Source: Sedimenticola sp. (GTDB taxonomy: Bacteria > Pseudomonadota > Gammaproteobacteria > Chromatiales > Chromatiaceae). From it: a DNA stretch of 43,711 nucleotides. Positions 20,690 through 31,897 of this stretch are shown piece after piece. Position 1 is the stretch's first letter. Each line of letters starts with the position of its first letter. The translations under genes were made by a program, and so were the position numbers. The stretch is from the NCBI GenBank assembly GCA_026984055.1, contig JALSSX010000213.1, forward strand, positions 1 to 43,711, written 5' to 3'. A model generated the notes under the pieces. The model was not told where the DNA came from. It did no database searches and saw nothing but the letters and a program-made list of their open reading frames with translations.

Positions 20690-21688
20690 ATGAAATTTTT
20701 ACGTGTAATTGGGGCTGCGCTATTGCTGGCCTCCTCGGGCGCCTACGCGGCGGAGCAGGTAGTGACCTCCACGCCCGCGTCGCAGGTTGCCGCGCCTTCG
20801 ACGGCAGTGTCTTTCAACGCTGTATACACGTCGCAAAACCCCCAGGATGAAACGACCAGCGGTCTGGGGCTGCGCATCCACTATGATTCATCACAGTTGA
20901 CTTTCGTCAGTGTGACCAACATTTTTGCGAGCGGCGCTCAGCCTGTTTCCGAACAGGCCGATGCGGGTAATGAAGATGGGGACGCGGCGACCGACCGCGT
21001 GGTCCTGATTTCGTGGATCGATGTTGGCGCCAACTGGCCGGGCGATGGTAACGAGCCGGTAAGTCCGTTGTTTACCGCCAACTTTACTACTACCGCGGCT
21101 TTTGCGGGTACCACGTTGAACTATTCCGCGAGTTCTACCGCCGCGGGTTACACGCTGCAAGCCGCTCCGGTCCAGATTGGTCTGGCGACCACGGTACCCG
21201 ATGTCGTTGGTCAGACCCAGGCTAATGCCACTGCGGCCATCACTGGCGCGGGCTTGGCTGTTGGCGCGGTGACCACTCAAGGCAGTGCCGTGGTTGCGGC
21301 GGGTAGCGTGATTAGCCAGTCTCCGGCGGCCGGTGCTTCCGTCGCGGGTGGCAGCAACGTCGATCTGGTGGTTTCCAGCGGTCCGATCGTGGTTCCGGAT
21401 GTCGTGGGTAATTCCCAAGCGGCCGCTACTGCTACCTTGACTGCGGCGGGCTTGAATGTGACGACGACATCGGTACCCAGTGAGGCGCCGGTTGGTACCG
21501 TGGTAAGTCAGAATCCCGCTGCTGGCTCCAACGCCAGTGCTGGCGATACCGTGGCCTTGGCCATCGCGGCGCCGGCCGGCGCTGGTGGCAGCGCCACTGG
21601 CGTTCCGACTCTGTCCGAATGGGCACTTGTCCTGCTGGCCATGCTGGTTGGCCTGGTTGCCTGGGTGAGGCACAATAAGGAAGCCTGA
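20690..21688 (+). CDS. Exported protein: cohesin-like N-domain, two PASTA repeats, IPTL-CTERM-like sorting tail
   Basis: Signal peptide MKFLRVIGAALLLASSGAYA; TSGLGLRIHYDSSQLTFVSVT...DRVVLISWIDVGANWPG...LFTANFTTTAAFAGTTLNYSASS. PASTA VPDVVGQTQANATAAITGAGL and VPDVVGNSQAAATATLTAAGL. Tail GVPTLSEWALVLLAMLVGLVAWVRHNKEA. Confidence 0.8.
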   Translation: MKFLRVIGAALLLASSGAYAAEQVVTSTPASQVAAPSTAVSFNAVYTSQNPQDETTSGLGLRIHYDSSQLTFVSVTNIFASGAQPVSEQADAGNEDGDAATDRVVLISWIDVGANWPGDGNEPVSPLFTANFTTTAAFAGTTLNYSASSTAAGYTLQAAPVQIGLATTVPDVVGQTQANATAAITGAGLAVGAVTTQGSAVVAAGSVISQSPAAGASVAGGSNVDLVVSSGPIVVPDVVGNSQAAATATLTAAGLNVTTTSVPSEAPVGTVVSQNPAAGSNASAGDTVALAIAAPAGAGGSATGVPTLSEWALVLLAMLVGLVAWVRHNKEA

Positions 21689-21715
21689 TCCGAGTGATCT
21701 GGCCGAGTCCTGAAG

Positions 21716-21747
21716 GCCCCGCTTCCTGATGGAGGCGGGGCTTTTTT
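21716..21747 (+). terminator. Rho-independent terminator after the cohesin-like gene
   Basis: GGCCCCGCTTCC-TGAT-GGAGGCGGGGC followed by TTTTTT. Confidence 0.88.
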
Positions 21748-21808
21748 GCATGTGGAGATTGCCGCTGTTTGCGGCGATTTGAATCGACTGAATAGGGGGG
21801 GTGAATCC

Positions 21809-22606
21809 ATGCGGAATATCGATATCGCTGGTTTAATCCAACTCGCTCGCGAGGCGGGTGGAGAAATCATGAGGATCTATGATGCCGATGAGATTTCGGT
21901 CGAGACGAAAGCGGATGATTCTCCATTGACCAACGCGGACGTGGCTTCGCATCGCGCCATCGTTGCCGGTTTGGCGGCGATGACGCCGGATATCCCGGTA
22001 CTGTCGGAGGAGTCGGCGACGTTGCCATGGAATGTGCGGCGTGCGTGGTCACGCTATTGGTTGATCGATCCATTGGATGGTACCAAGGAATTCGTCAAGC
22101 GTACTCATGAGTTCACCGTGAATATCGCCTTGATCGAGGATGGTTACCCGACGATTGGCGTCGTGTATGCGCCGGCCATTTCGACGCTGTATCATGGCGT
22201 TGCTGGCGGTGGTGCGTTCAAGCAACGGCTGGATGGCGCGCCGGAGCCGATTCGGGTTTCCGACTCCCTGCACAGGCCGGTTCGCGTCGTTGGCAGCAAG
22301 TCGCATGCCACTGAATCGCTGCGCTACTTCGTCGACTGTGTCGCGGATGGCGAACTGGTGTCGATGGGCAGTTCGTTGAAGTTCTGCCTGGTGGCCGAAG
22401 GCGAAGCCGATATCTACCCGCGGCTGGGTCCTACCTCTGAATGGGACACCGCTGCCGCGCAGTGCGTCGTGGAACAAGCCGGTGGGCAAGTGACCACGCT
22501 GGATCTGAAGCGATTCCGGTATAATACGAAGGATTCACTGTTGAACCCCGAGTTTCTGGTGTTTTCCGCTGTCTATCCAGATTGGCGGCGCTGTCTGTCA
22601 ATTTAG
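21809..22606 (+). CDS. cysQ: 3'(2'),5'-bisphosphate nucleotidase CysQ
   Basis: KADDSPLTNADVASHRAI, VLSEES, YWLIDPLDGTKEFVKRTHEFTVNIALI, SEWDTAAAQCVVEQAGG. Confidence 0.92.
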   Translation: MRNIDIAGLIQLAREAGGEIMRIYDADEISVETKADDSPLTNADVASHRAIVAGLAAMTPDIPVLSEESATLPWNVRRAWSRYWLIDPLDGTKEFVKRTHEFTVNIALIEDGYPTIGVVYAPAISTLYHGVAGGGAFKQRLDGAPEPIRVSDSLHRPVRVVGSKSHATESLRYFVDCVADGELVSMGSSLKFCLVAEGEADIYPRLGPTSEWDTAAAQCVVEQAGGQVTTLDLKRFRYNTKDSLLNPEFLVFSAVYPDWRRCLSI

Positions 22607-22619
22607 GAGTATCGTCTGA

Positions 22620-23228
22620 ATGGAAAGCAAGGCCACTGATATCACTTGGTACAAAAGTCTGGTGTCGCGTGCCGATCGAGAGCGTATGAACGGCCACAAG
22701 AGCGTGGTGTTATGGTTCACCGGCCTGTCGGCTTCGGGGAAATCGACTTTGGCGCACGCCACCGAGGAGCGTCTGTTCAAGATGGACTGTCGGACCTATG
22801 TCATGGATGGCGACAACGTGCGCCATGGACTGTGCTCGGACCTGGGTTTCACGTTGGAGGATCGGCATGAGAATCTGCGCCGGGTCGGTGAAACGGCGAA
22901 ACTGCTCGTTGAGGCTGGCGTGCTGGTGCTGACCGCGTTCATCTCGCCGTTGCGCTCGGATCGGGAAAGCGTGCGCAGCCTGTTTCCCCATGGGCAGTTC
23001 ATCGAGATATTTTGTGACGCGGGTCTGGAAGTTTGTGAGCAGCGCGACCCAAAAGATTTGTACAAGCGTGCGCGTCGGGGCGAGATCGCGAATTTCACTG
23101 GCATCAGTTCGCCTTACGAGGATCCGTTGAATCCCGAGTTGCGCGTGGATAGCGGCAAGTCCCCGGTCGAAGACAATGTCGACGAAATTATCGCGATACT
23201 GCGTATGCGCGGCATCTTGCCGGCTTGA
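22620..23228 (+). CDS. cysC: Adenylyl-sulfate kinase
   Basis: VLWFTGLSASGKSTLAHATEERLF...YVMDGDNVRHGLCSDLGFTLEDRHENLRRVGETAKLL. Confidence 0.95.
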   Translation: MESKATDITWYKSLVSRADRERMNGHKSVVLWFTGLSASGKSTLAHATEERLFKMDCRTYVMDGDNVRHGLCSDLGFTLEDRHENLRRVGETAKLLVEAGVLVLTAFISPLRSDRESVRSLFPHGQFIEIFCDAGLEVCEQRDPKDLYKRARRGEIANFTGISSPYEDPLNPELRVDSGKSPVEDNVDEIIAILRMRGILPA

Positions 23229-23287
23229 GCCTATTGCGCCGGAGATTCCGGATTCGCATGTCATTTATTCAGTAACAGGAATTTTCT

Positions 23288-23764
23288 ATGTCCAGAGGCA
23301 GTGTAAACAAGGTCATCCTGATCGGAAATCTTGGTAAAGACCCCGAGGTTCGTTATATGCCGAATGGTGGCGCGGTGGCGAATATCACCGTCGCCACCTC
23401 GGAAACCTGGAAGGATAAGAATACCGGTCAGAATCAGGAGCGCACCGAATGGCACCGCGTGGTGTTGTTTCGCCGCCTTGGCGAGATTGCCGGAGAATAT
23501 CTGAAGAAAGGCATGAAGGTCTATATCGAGGGTAAGCTGCAAACACGTAAATGGCAGGATCAGAGCGGCCAGGATCGCTATACTACCGAGATCGTCGCCG
23601 ATAACATGCAGATGCTCAGCGGTCGCGGCAGTGGTGGCGAGGCCGAGTTTGGTGGTCCGTCCATGCCTTCGTCTTCCGGCGGCGGTGCTGGTGGTGGCAT
23701 GCCGCCATCTACCCCACAGTCGTCGGGTGGCGGCGATAGCTTTGACGACGATATTCCGTTCTGA
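23288..23764 (+). CDS. ssb: Single-stranded DNA-binding protein
   Basis: [44 protein letters not shown]...; acidic tip FDDDIPF. Confidence 0.97.
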   Translation: MSRGSVNKVILIGNLGKDPEVRYMPNGGAVANITVATSETWKDKNTGQNQERTEWHRVVLFRRLGEIAGEYLKKGMKVYIEGKLQTRKWQDQSGQDRYTTEIVADNMQMLSGRGSGGEAEFGGPSMPSSSGGGAGGGMPPSTPQSSGGGDSFDDDIPF

Positions 23765-23778
23765 CGGTGCCCTCCGGG

Positions 23779-24828
23779 ATGAAAACGGTGCTGGTAACCG
23801 GTGGCGCCGGCTTTATCGGGGGCAACTTCGTTCGTTTCCTGCTGGCGATGGACGACATCCGGGTCGTCAACCTGGATGCGCTGACCTATGCCGGCAATCT
23901 GGATACCTTGAGCGGGCTGGATGGGGAACGTCATCGTTTCATCGAGGGTGATATCTGCGACAGCGACCTGGTGAAGCGTCTGCTGGTAGCGTATCGGCCG
24001 GATGTGATCGTCAACTTTGCCGCGGAGAGTCATGTCGATCGTTCGATTGAGGGTCCGGAGACCTTCATCCGTACCAACGTGCTCGGCACCTATGTCTTGC
24101 TCGACACGGCGCGGCGCTATTTCGATGAAAGCGGCAAACTGGGCTTTCGTTTTCTACATGTGTCGACCGACGAGGTGTATGGCAGCTTGGGCGACCAGGG
24201 GTTGTTCACGGAAGATCACGCCTATGCGCCGAACTCGCCGTATTCCGCTTCCAAGGCTGCCTCGGACCATTTGGCGCGCGCCTGGTTCCATACCTACGGC
24301 CTTCCGGTGCTGACGACAAACTGCTCGAACAACTACGGTCCCTATCAGTTTCCGGAGAAGCTGATCCCGTTGATGACGTTGAACGCGTTGGCTGGCAGAT
24401 CGTTGCCGATCTATGGTGACGGCGGCAATATTCGCGACTGGTTGTATGTGCGGGATCATTGTCGCGCGATCTGGCGTGTCATCGAGGCCGGTCGGCCGGG
24501 CGAGGTGTATAACGTCGGCGGTAACAGCGAGCGCAGCAACCTGCAAGTCGTGGATGCCGTGTGCGCGCTGCTCGATGAGCTGGCGCCGGGATCGGCATTT
24601 CGTCCACATGCCCAGCTTAAGTCCTTCGTGGACGACAGGCCTGGCCACGATTGGCGCTATGCGATCAATGCCAGTAAGCTGAAGCGTGAGTTGGGCTGGG
24701 AGCCGGAGGAGACCTTCGAAAGCGGCATGCGCAAGACCATTCAATGGTATTTGGACAACCCGGAGTGGAGCGAACGGGTCATGGATGGCAGCTACCGGGG
24801 TCAGCGCCTGGGTTTGGCGCCAGCGTGA
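23779..24828 (+). CDS. rfbB: dTDP-glucose 4,6-dehydratase
   Basis: [21 protein letters not shown]...[44 protein letters not shown]. Confidence 0.96.
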   Translation: MKTVLVTGGAGFIGGNFVRFLLAMDDIRVVNLDALTYAGNLDTLSGLDGERHRFIEGDICDSDLVKRLLVAYRPDVIVNFAAESHVDRSIEGPETFIRTNVLGTYVLLDTARRYFDESGKLGFRFLHVSTDEVYGSLGDQGLFTEDHAYAPNSPYSASKAASDHLARAWFHTYGLPVLTTNCSNNYGPYQFPEKLIPLMTLNALAGRSLPIYGDGGNIRDWLYVRDHCRAIWRVIEAGRPGEVYNVGGNSERSNLQVVDAVCALLDELAPGSAFRPHAQLKSFVDDRPGHDWRYAINASKLKRELGWEPEETFESGMRKTIQWYLDNPEWSERVMDGSYRGQRLGLAPA

Positions 24829-25703
24829 AGGGCATTGTGTTGGCCGGCGGTTCCGGCTCTCGTCTACATCCACTGACGATTGCGCTGAGTAAGCAACTGT
24901 TGCCGGTGTACGACAAGCCGATGATCTATTATCCGCTGTCGGTGCTGATGATGGCCGGTATTCGTGACATCTTGATCATCACCACGCCGCGTGACATTGC
25001 CGCCTTCCAGGCCCTGCTCGGTGATGGCGGCCGTTGGGGCATCGCTTTGCGCTATGCCGAGCAGCCGAACCCGGATGGATTGGCGCAGGCCTTTCTGATC
25101 GGTCGCGATTTCATTGCCGGTGATCGCAGTTGTCTGATACTCGGTGATAATATCTTCCATGGGCAGGATCTGCGTGCGCGCCTGAAACGTGCCATGGCGC
25201 GCGAGCGTGGCGCCACGGTGTTCGGCTATTGGGTGAAGGATCCGCAACGTTATGGCGTCGCCGAGTTCGATGCCGATGACCGGGTTGTTTCGCTGGCGGA
25301 GAAACCTCTTCACCCCAAATCCCACTATGCGGTGACCGGACTGTATTTCTACGATGAAAAGGTCTGTGACCTGGCCGCCGAGCTGAAGCCGTCGAAGCGG
25401 GGGGAGTTGGAGATCACCGACCTCAACCGGCGTTATCTGGAGCTGGGAGAACTGGAGCTGATCCGTTTCAGTCGGGGTTTCGCCTGGTTGGATACCGGCA
25501 CCCATGAGTCGTTGATGCAGGCGGGTAGTTTCATTCAGACGATCGAGGCGCGGCAGGGTTTGAAGATCTGCTGTCCCGAGGAGATCGCCTATCATCAGGG
25601 CTGGATCACGAGTGATGCTTTGCAGGCCATGGCCGATGCGATGAACAAGAATGATTATGGTGCTTATCTGCGTTCGGTGTTGCAACAGGACGGGGAACCA
25701 TGA
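24825..25703 (+). CDS. rfbA: Glucose-1-phosphate thymidylyltransferase
   Basis: GTG start overlapping the rfbB stop: [57 protein letters not shown]. Confidence 0.96.
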   Translation: MKGIVLAGGSGSRLHPLTIALSKQLLPVYDKPMIYYPLSVLMMAGIRDILIITTPRDIAAFQALLGDGGRWGIALRYAEQPNPDGLAQAFLIGRDFIAGDRSCLILGDNIFHGQDLRARLKRAMARERGATVFGYWVKDPQRYGVAEFDADDRVVSLAEKPLHPKSHYAVTGLYFYDEKVCDLAAELKPSKRGELEITDLNRRYLELGELELIRFSRGFAWLDTGTHESLMQAGSFIQTIEARQGLKICCPEEIAYHQGWITSDALQAMADAMNKNDYGAYLRSVLQQDGEP

Positions 25704-25726
25704 GGATTGGTGTGAAAGTCGCCTGT

Positions 25727-25865
25727 CGGTTGCCTGTGATGCGTTTGTGGAAATGCCGTGAATACGTCCCTGTAGGCTTGGCTTCGGCATTTCTCTCCCG
25801 CGTCCTGACCGCAGGTAACTTTCATGACGGCGGGGTGCTTTGTTTCCATCATGAGAAGTAACTGC
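25727..25865 (+). repeat. Interspersed composite repeat family 1, copy E (both modules)
   Basis: GGTTGCCTGTGATGCGTTTGTGGAAATGCCGTGAATACGTCCCTGTAGGCTTGG...GGTAACTTTCATGACGGCGGGGTGCTTTGTTTCCATCATGAGAAGTAAC. Confidence 0.72.
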
Positions 25866-25978
25866 TCAGTTCACCACTGAAATGCGCCATCTCTGCGTTG
25901 GAAAATGGTCATTTACACCTGGAAACTCACATTTCCCGCCTTGATCTGACACATTTCAACGGCAATCTGAGCAGTTAC
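25858..25978. mobile_element. 121-bp non-coding element with 12-bp perfect terminal inverted repeats (possible IS-derived MITE)
   Basis: GTAACTGCTCAG (25858-25869) ... CTGAGCAGTTAC (25967-25978). Confidence 0.55.
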
Positions 25979-26010
25979 AGCATGATTTTCCTACTTGCTG
26001 AGTAGTTACC

Positions 26011-26562
26011 ATGAGAATTAGTCCGTTGTCGATTCCCGATGTGCTTTTGATTGAACCGCGTGTGTTCGGCGATGCGCGCGGCTGGTTCATGGAGACCTGG
26101 CAGCAGCCGCGCTACGCGGAGCGGGTCACCTCCATGCCGTTTGTGCAGGATAATCTGGCGCAATCGGAGTATGGCGTGCTGCGAGGTCTGCATGCCCAGC
26201 ACCCGCGTGATCAGGGTAAGCTGGTGCAGGTGTTCGTCGGCGAGGTCTATGATGTCGCGGTGGATATTCGACGCGGCTCGCCGACTTTTGGCCGCCATGT
26301 CGGTGTCTACCTGTCTGGCGAGAATAAGCATCAACTGTGGGTGCCGCCGGGATTCGCGCACGGTTACTGCGTGGTGTCGAAAGAGGCGGTCTTTGGCTAT
26401 AAATGCACCGACAGCTATCACCCAGAGACCCAGTTCGGTATCCGTTGGGATGATCCCGCGATTGGCATAGAGTGGCCGTTGGCCGGCCAGCCTATACTCT
26501 CCGCGAAGGATGCTGACGCGCCACTGCTCGCGGATATGCCGCCGGACTGTTTGCCGGGCTAG
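26011..26562 (+). CDS. rfbC: dTDP-4-dehydrorhamnose 3,5-epimerase
   Basis: PDVLLIEPRVFGDARGWFMETWQQPRY...FVQDNLAQSEYGVLRGLHAQHPRDQGKLVQVFVGEVYDVAVDIRRGSPTFG. Confidence 0.96.
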   Translation: MRISPLSIPDVLLIEPRVFGDARGWFMETWQQPRYAERVTSMPFVQDNLAQSEYGVLRGLHAQHPRDQGKLVQVFVGEVYDVAVDIRRGSPTFGRHVGVYLSGENKHQLWVPPGFAHGYCVVSKEAVFGYKCTDSYHPETQFGIRWDDPAIGIEWPLAGQPILSAKDADAPLLADMPPDCLPG

Positions 26563-27350
26563 TCGCCACCACTCTGGCGGGCCAGGTTCGCTAGTCGGAC
26601 GAAGCCCTCTATGTCGATCTGTTCGGCGCGGATCGACGGGTCGATGCCGGCGGCGCGGATCTGGTCGGCATTCAGCAGGTCCTTCATGTTGTTCGACAGC
26701 GTTTTGCGCTTGTGCGCGAATGCCTGGGTCACCAGGTTGGTGAATTCCTCGCGATCGTCCAGCGCGTATCTGGGCGTTTTGCGAGGCGTCAGCCGGACAA
26801 AGCTGGAGTCTACCCTGGGTGGCGGATGGAATGCCGTCGGCGCGATGTCGAACAATGCCTGGATGTCGCAGTCTAGTTGCAGCATCACCGACAGTCGCCC
26901 CCAGCGCTTGCTGCCGGGCACGGCGGCGATGCGCTGCACGACCTCCTTTTGCAGCATGAAATGCATGTCTTCGATGCATTGTTTCTGTGTCAGCAGGTGG
27001 AACAGCAATGGAGTCGAGATGTTGTAAGGCAGGTTGCCGACGACGCGCAGCTTGCGCCTTTCGTCCATCAGTGCGCAATAATCGAAGCTGAGCGCATCGG
27101 CATTGAACAACCTGAACTCGCCGAGCGGTTCGCACTGTGCTTTCAGGGTTTGCAGTAGATCTCGATCCAGCTCCACCGCGTCCAGCGCGCCGCCTTGTCT
27201 GAGCAACTCGCGGGTGATCGCACCCTGGCCGGGGCCTATCTCCAGCAGATGCTGGCCCGGTCGGGGCTTTATCGTGGCGATGATGGATGCGATGATCGCT
27301 GGGTCACGCAGGAAGTTCTGCCCAAAACGCTTTCTCGGGCGATGGCTCAT
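26559..27350 (-). CDS. ksgA: 16S rRNA (adenine(1518)-N6/adenine(1519)-N6)-dimethyltransferase
   Basis: RPRKRFGQNFLRDPAIIASII...LEIGPGQGAITRELL...VVGNLPYNISTPLLFHLL. Confidence 0.97.
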   Translation of the reverse strand: MSHRPRKRFGQNFLRDPAIIASIIATIKPRPGQHLLEIGPGQGAITRELLRQGGALDAVELDRDLLQTLKAQCEPLGEFRLFNADALSFDYCALMDERRKLRVVGNLPYNISTPLLFHLLTQKQCIEDMHFMLQKEVVQRIAAVPGSKRWGRLSVMLQLDCDIQALFDIAPTAFHPPPRVDSSFVRLTPRKTPRYALDDREEFTNLVTQAFAHKRKTLSNNMKDLLNADQIRAAGIDPSIRAEQIDIEGFVRLANLARQSGGD

Positions 27351-27376
27351 GACGCTGCCTTGGGATTCGCGCGGAT

Positions 27377-27404
27377 ATAAAAAACCGGGCGTTCACCCGG
27401 TTTC
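27377..27404 (-). terminator. Rho-independent terminator downstream of rpoD
   Basis: On the minus strand: AAACCGGG-TGAACG-CCCGGTTTTTTATA. Confidence 0.82.
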
Positions 27405-27429
27405 CCATCGTTGCTGGCCGCTGAGAGCA

Positions 27430-29232
<1,803 letters not shown>

Positions 29233-29326
29233 AATTTCTGCTGGATTACCGAGTGTGTTGAGGCTGCTAAGGTCGATCGGCCATTATAGCAGTTAATTGG
29301 GATTTTTGCCACGCTTTGTGGCGGAT

Positions 29327-31003
29327 TTATTCCCTGCGGATGGCTTGCCCGCCACGAATCCGCATGCGCAGGCGTGCCTTGCGAGCCTTGTCACTGAGAC
29401 GTTGCAGGGCGCCTCGGAGTTCCGCCGCGATGTCCGCGTTTTCCGGCAAGCCAAGCGGAATCGCGACCAGCTTGCGCACGGTTTTTTCGCTAGCGGTATC
29501 GCGGTAGCGTTCCAGCAGTTGAGCGACGCTGATATCGGGCTGTTCGCGTGTCTGCTCTAGTAGTTCGAGCAGAAGATTGGCGCCCGGGATGTCGCTGTCC
29601 GCCCAGTCGGTGGCCAGTTCAGGGTCGGCGCCGAGCCGTGGGTTCTGCAGCAGCAAGGCGACCGCGAAGCGGGTTGCATTGAGTCCTTGTGGTTGGTTCT
29701 GGCGCGAGCCGGGTCGGCGCGCTGTTCCCTGGGCTCTTGGTCCCGCTGGATGCGGCGTCTGGATGCCGAGCAGGTCGTCGAGTCGTTTATAGAGCATTTG
29801 ACGCAGCAGGCCTGCCGGGAGCTTGTCCAGTAGTGGGCGCAATTGCTCGGCGTAGCGTACCTGACCGTCGGCGCTATGCAGGTCCATGCCGATCGCGCAG
29901 TGCTCGAACAGGTAATCCGACAGCGGTTGCGCTGAGATCACGCGGGCTTCGAAGGCGTCCCGGCCTTCCTGGCGGATCAGTGTATCCGGGTCTTCGCCTT
30001 CGGGTAGAAACAGGAAGCGCGCTTCCTTGCCATCCTTCAATAGGGGCAGCAGGTTGTTCAGCGCCTTCCAGGCGGCGTCGCGTCCCGCGCTGTCGCCATC
30101 GAAACAGAAGCAGATCGCTGGCGCGTGGCGGAACAGCAGCTCGATATGCTGGGGCGTCGCGGCGGTGCCCAGGGTGGCGACCGCATAGTCGATGCCGAAC
30201 TGTGCGAGGGAGACGACATCCATGTAGCCTTCGACCACCAGCAGGCGGTCGAAATGGCGTAGCGCCTGGTGTGCCTCGTACAGGCCGTACAACGCCCGGC
30301 CCTTATGGAACAGCGGGGTTTCCGGCGAGTTCAGGTACTTCGGCTTGCCGTCCCCCAGCAGGCGACCGCCAAATCCGATGAGGCGCCCACGTGGATCACG
30401 GATCGGAAACATGATGCGCTCGCGGAAGCGGTCGTAGCGCTTGCCTTCCGCCTCGACGATCATGCCTGTATCGCGCAACGCCTGGAGTTTTCGCTCGTCG
30501 CCGCTGAATCGTCGGAGCAGATTGTCCCAGCCCGGTGGGGCGTGGCCAAGACCGAAGCGCGCGCTGATCTCACCGGACAAGCCACGTTGCTTCAGGTAGG
30601 CGATTGCTGTCGGGCTTTGGCGCAGCTGCGCCCGGTACCAGTCGCCGATCGTCTTCAGAAGCTGGTGGAGTGGGCGGTGGTCCGGACCTCCATGGTTGAA
30701 CTGTTCATGGGGTATCTCCAGGCCGGCCAGGCTGGAGAGGATTTCGATCGCATCGATGAAGCCGACGCGGTCGTACTCCATCAGGAAGTCGACGGCGTTG
30801 CCATGCGCGCCGCAGCCGAAGCAGTGATAGAATTGCTTCGCTTGGGAAATCGTGAACGATGGGGTTTTCTCGTCGTGGAACGGGCAGCAGGCGGTGTATT
30901 CCTTGCCGGCCTTCTTGAGTGGCACTCGGGTGCCGACGATCTCGACGATATCGCTGCGTTCGATCAGCGTATCGATGAACTGGCGGGGAATTCTGCCGGC
31001 CAT
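29327..31003 (-). CDS. dnaG: DNA primase
   Basis: CHC2 zinc motif ACCPFHDEKTPSFTISQAKQFYHCFGCGAHGNAVDFLM; Toprim VVEGYMDVVSLAQFG, FCFDGDSAGRDAAWKAL. Confidence 0.97.
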   Translation of the reverse strand: MAGRIPRQFIDTLIERSDIVEIVGTRVPLKKAGKEYTACCPFHDEKTPSFTISQAKQFYHCFGCGAHGNAVDFLMEYDRVGFIDAIEILSSLAGLEIPHEQFNHGGPDHRPLHQLLKTIGDWYRAQLRQSPTAIAYLKQRGLSGEISARFGLGHAPPGWDNLLRRFSGDERKLQALRDTGMIVEAEGKRYDRFRERIMFPIRDPRGRLIGFGGRLLGDGKPKYLNSPETPLFHKGRALYGLYEAHQALRHFDRLLVVEGYMDVVSLAQFGIDYAVATLGTAATPQHIELLFRHAPAICFCFDGDSAGRDAAWKALNNLLPLLKDGKEARFLFLPEGEDPDTLIRQEGRDAFEARVISAQPLSDYLFEHCAIGMDLHSADGQVRYAEQLRPLLDKLPAGLLRQMLYKRLDDLLGIQTPHPAGPRAQGTARRPGSRQNQPQGLNATRFAVALLLQNPRLGADPELATDWADSDIPGANLLLELLEQTREQPDISVAQLLERYRDTASEKTVRKLVAIPLGLPENADIAAELRGALQRLSDKARKARLRMRIRGGQAIRRE

Positions 31004-31024
31004 GCGGGCGTCCGCCCGATACGC

Positions 31025-31468
31025 TCAGCCGGCCAGCTTCTGTCTGATTTGGGCGCTGACCTTGCCCATATCGGCACGGCCTTCCAGCTTGGGCTTCAAT
31101 ATGCCCATGACCTTGCCCATCGCCTTCATCGAATTGGCGTCGCTGGCCGCGATGGCCTCGTCGATTAACACGGTGATCTCGTCATCGCCGAGTGGTTCGG
31201 GCAGGTAGGTGGCGAGGATATCCAGCTCGAAGGCTTCCTGATCGGCGAGTTCGTCGCGCCCCGCCTGCTGGTATTGTTGCAACGAATCGCGCCGCTGCTT
31301 GACCATGCGATTGAGCACGGCCAGCACATCGGCGTCGCTCAGCTCGCGGCGCTCGTCGACCTCGACTTGCTTGATCGCCGCCAAAATCAGGCGGATGACG
31401 CCGAGGCGAGGCTTGTCGCCGCCCTTCATGGCGGCCTTCATGTCGTTGGTGATTTGTTGCTTGAGCAT
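31025..31468 (-). CDS. yqeY: GatB/YqeY domain-containing protein
   Basis: MKAAMKGGDKPRLGVIRLILAAIKQVEVDERRELSDADVLAVLNRMVKQRRDSLQQYQQAGR. Confidence 0.92.
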   Translation of the reverse strand: MLKQQITNDMKAAMKGGDKPRLGVIRLILAAIKQVEVDERRELSDADVLAVLNRMVKQRRDSLQQYQQAGRDELADQEAFELDILATYLPEPLGDDEITVLIDEAIAASDANSMKAMGKVMGILKPKLEGRADMGKVSAQIRQKLAG

Positions 31469-31478
31469 GCCGATAAGC

Positions 31479-31694
31479 TCAGTATTGACGTTCCCAGCGC
31501 CGGTTTTCGCGCGAGACCTTCTTCATGTGACGTTTTACCGCAGCGGCGGCCTTGCGCTTTCGTTCGGCCGTTGGCTTTTCGTAGAATTCACGACGGCGGA
31601 CTTCGGCGAGAACGCCGGCTTTTTCGCAAGAACGCTTAAAACGACGCATTGCGACTTCGAAGGGTTCGTTTTCTTTGACCTTTACATGGGGCAT
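31479..31694 (-). CDS. rpsU: 30S ribosomal protein S21
   Basis: [59 protein letters not shown]. Confidence 0.98.
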   Translation of the reverse strand: MPHVKVKENEPFEVAMRRFKRSCEKAGVLAEVRRREFYEKPTAERKRKAAAAVKRHMKKVSRENRRWERQY

Positions 31695-31897
31695 ATCGAC
31701 TCTCTGAAAAACACATGGAACGAAAGGCGCGTAATTCTATAGATGTTGCGGTTGAAATGCAAAGCATGTTTCCTGGCCCGGACCGCTTCCGTCAAGGATG
31801 TTTTGCCGGCCAAAAGGCATCATCGGTGCTTGTCGGGTGAAATCGTCCGGCGTTTATTGTTTAATACGGAGCCGTTCAAACAGGCCCGGTAGCTCAG

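Noticed and set aside
20590-20850. 86-aa ORF overlapping the start of the cohesin-like gene
   Set aside because: Different frame from the signal-peptide-bearing gene, no motif, and no separate ribosome binding site that stands out.
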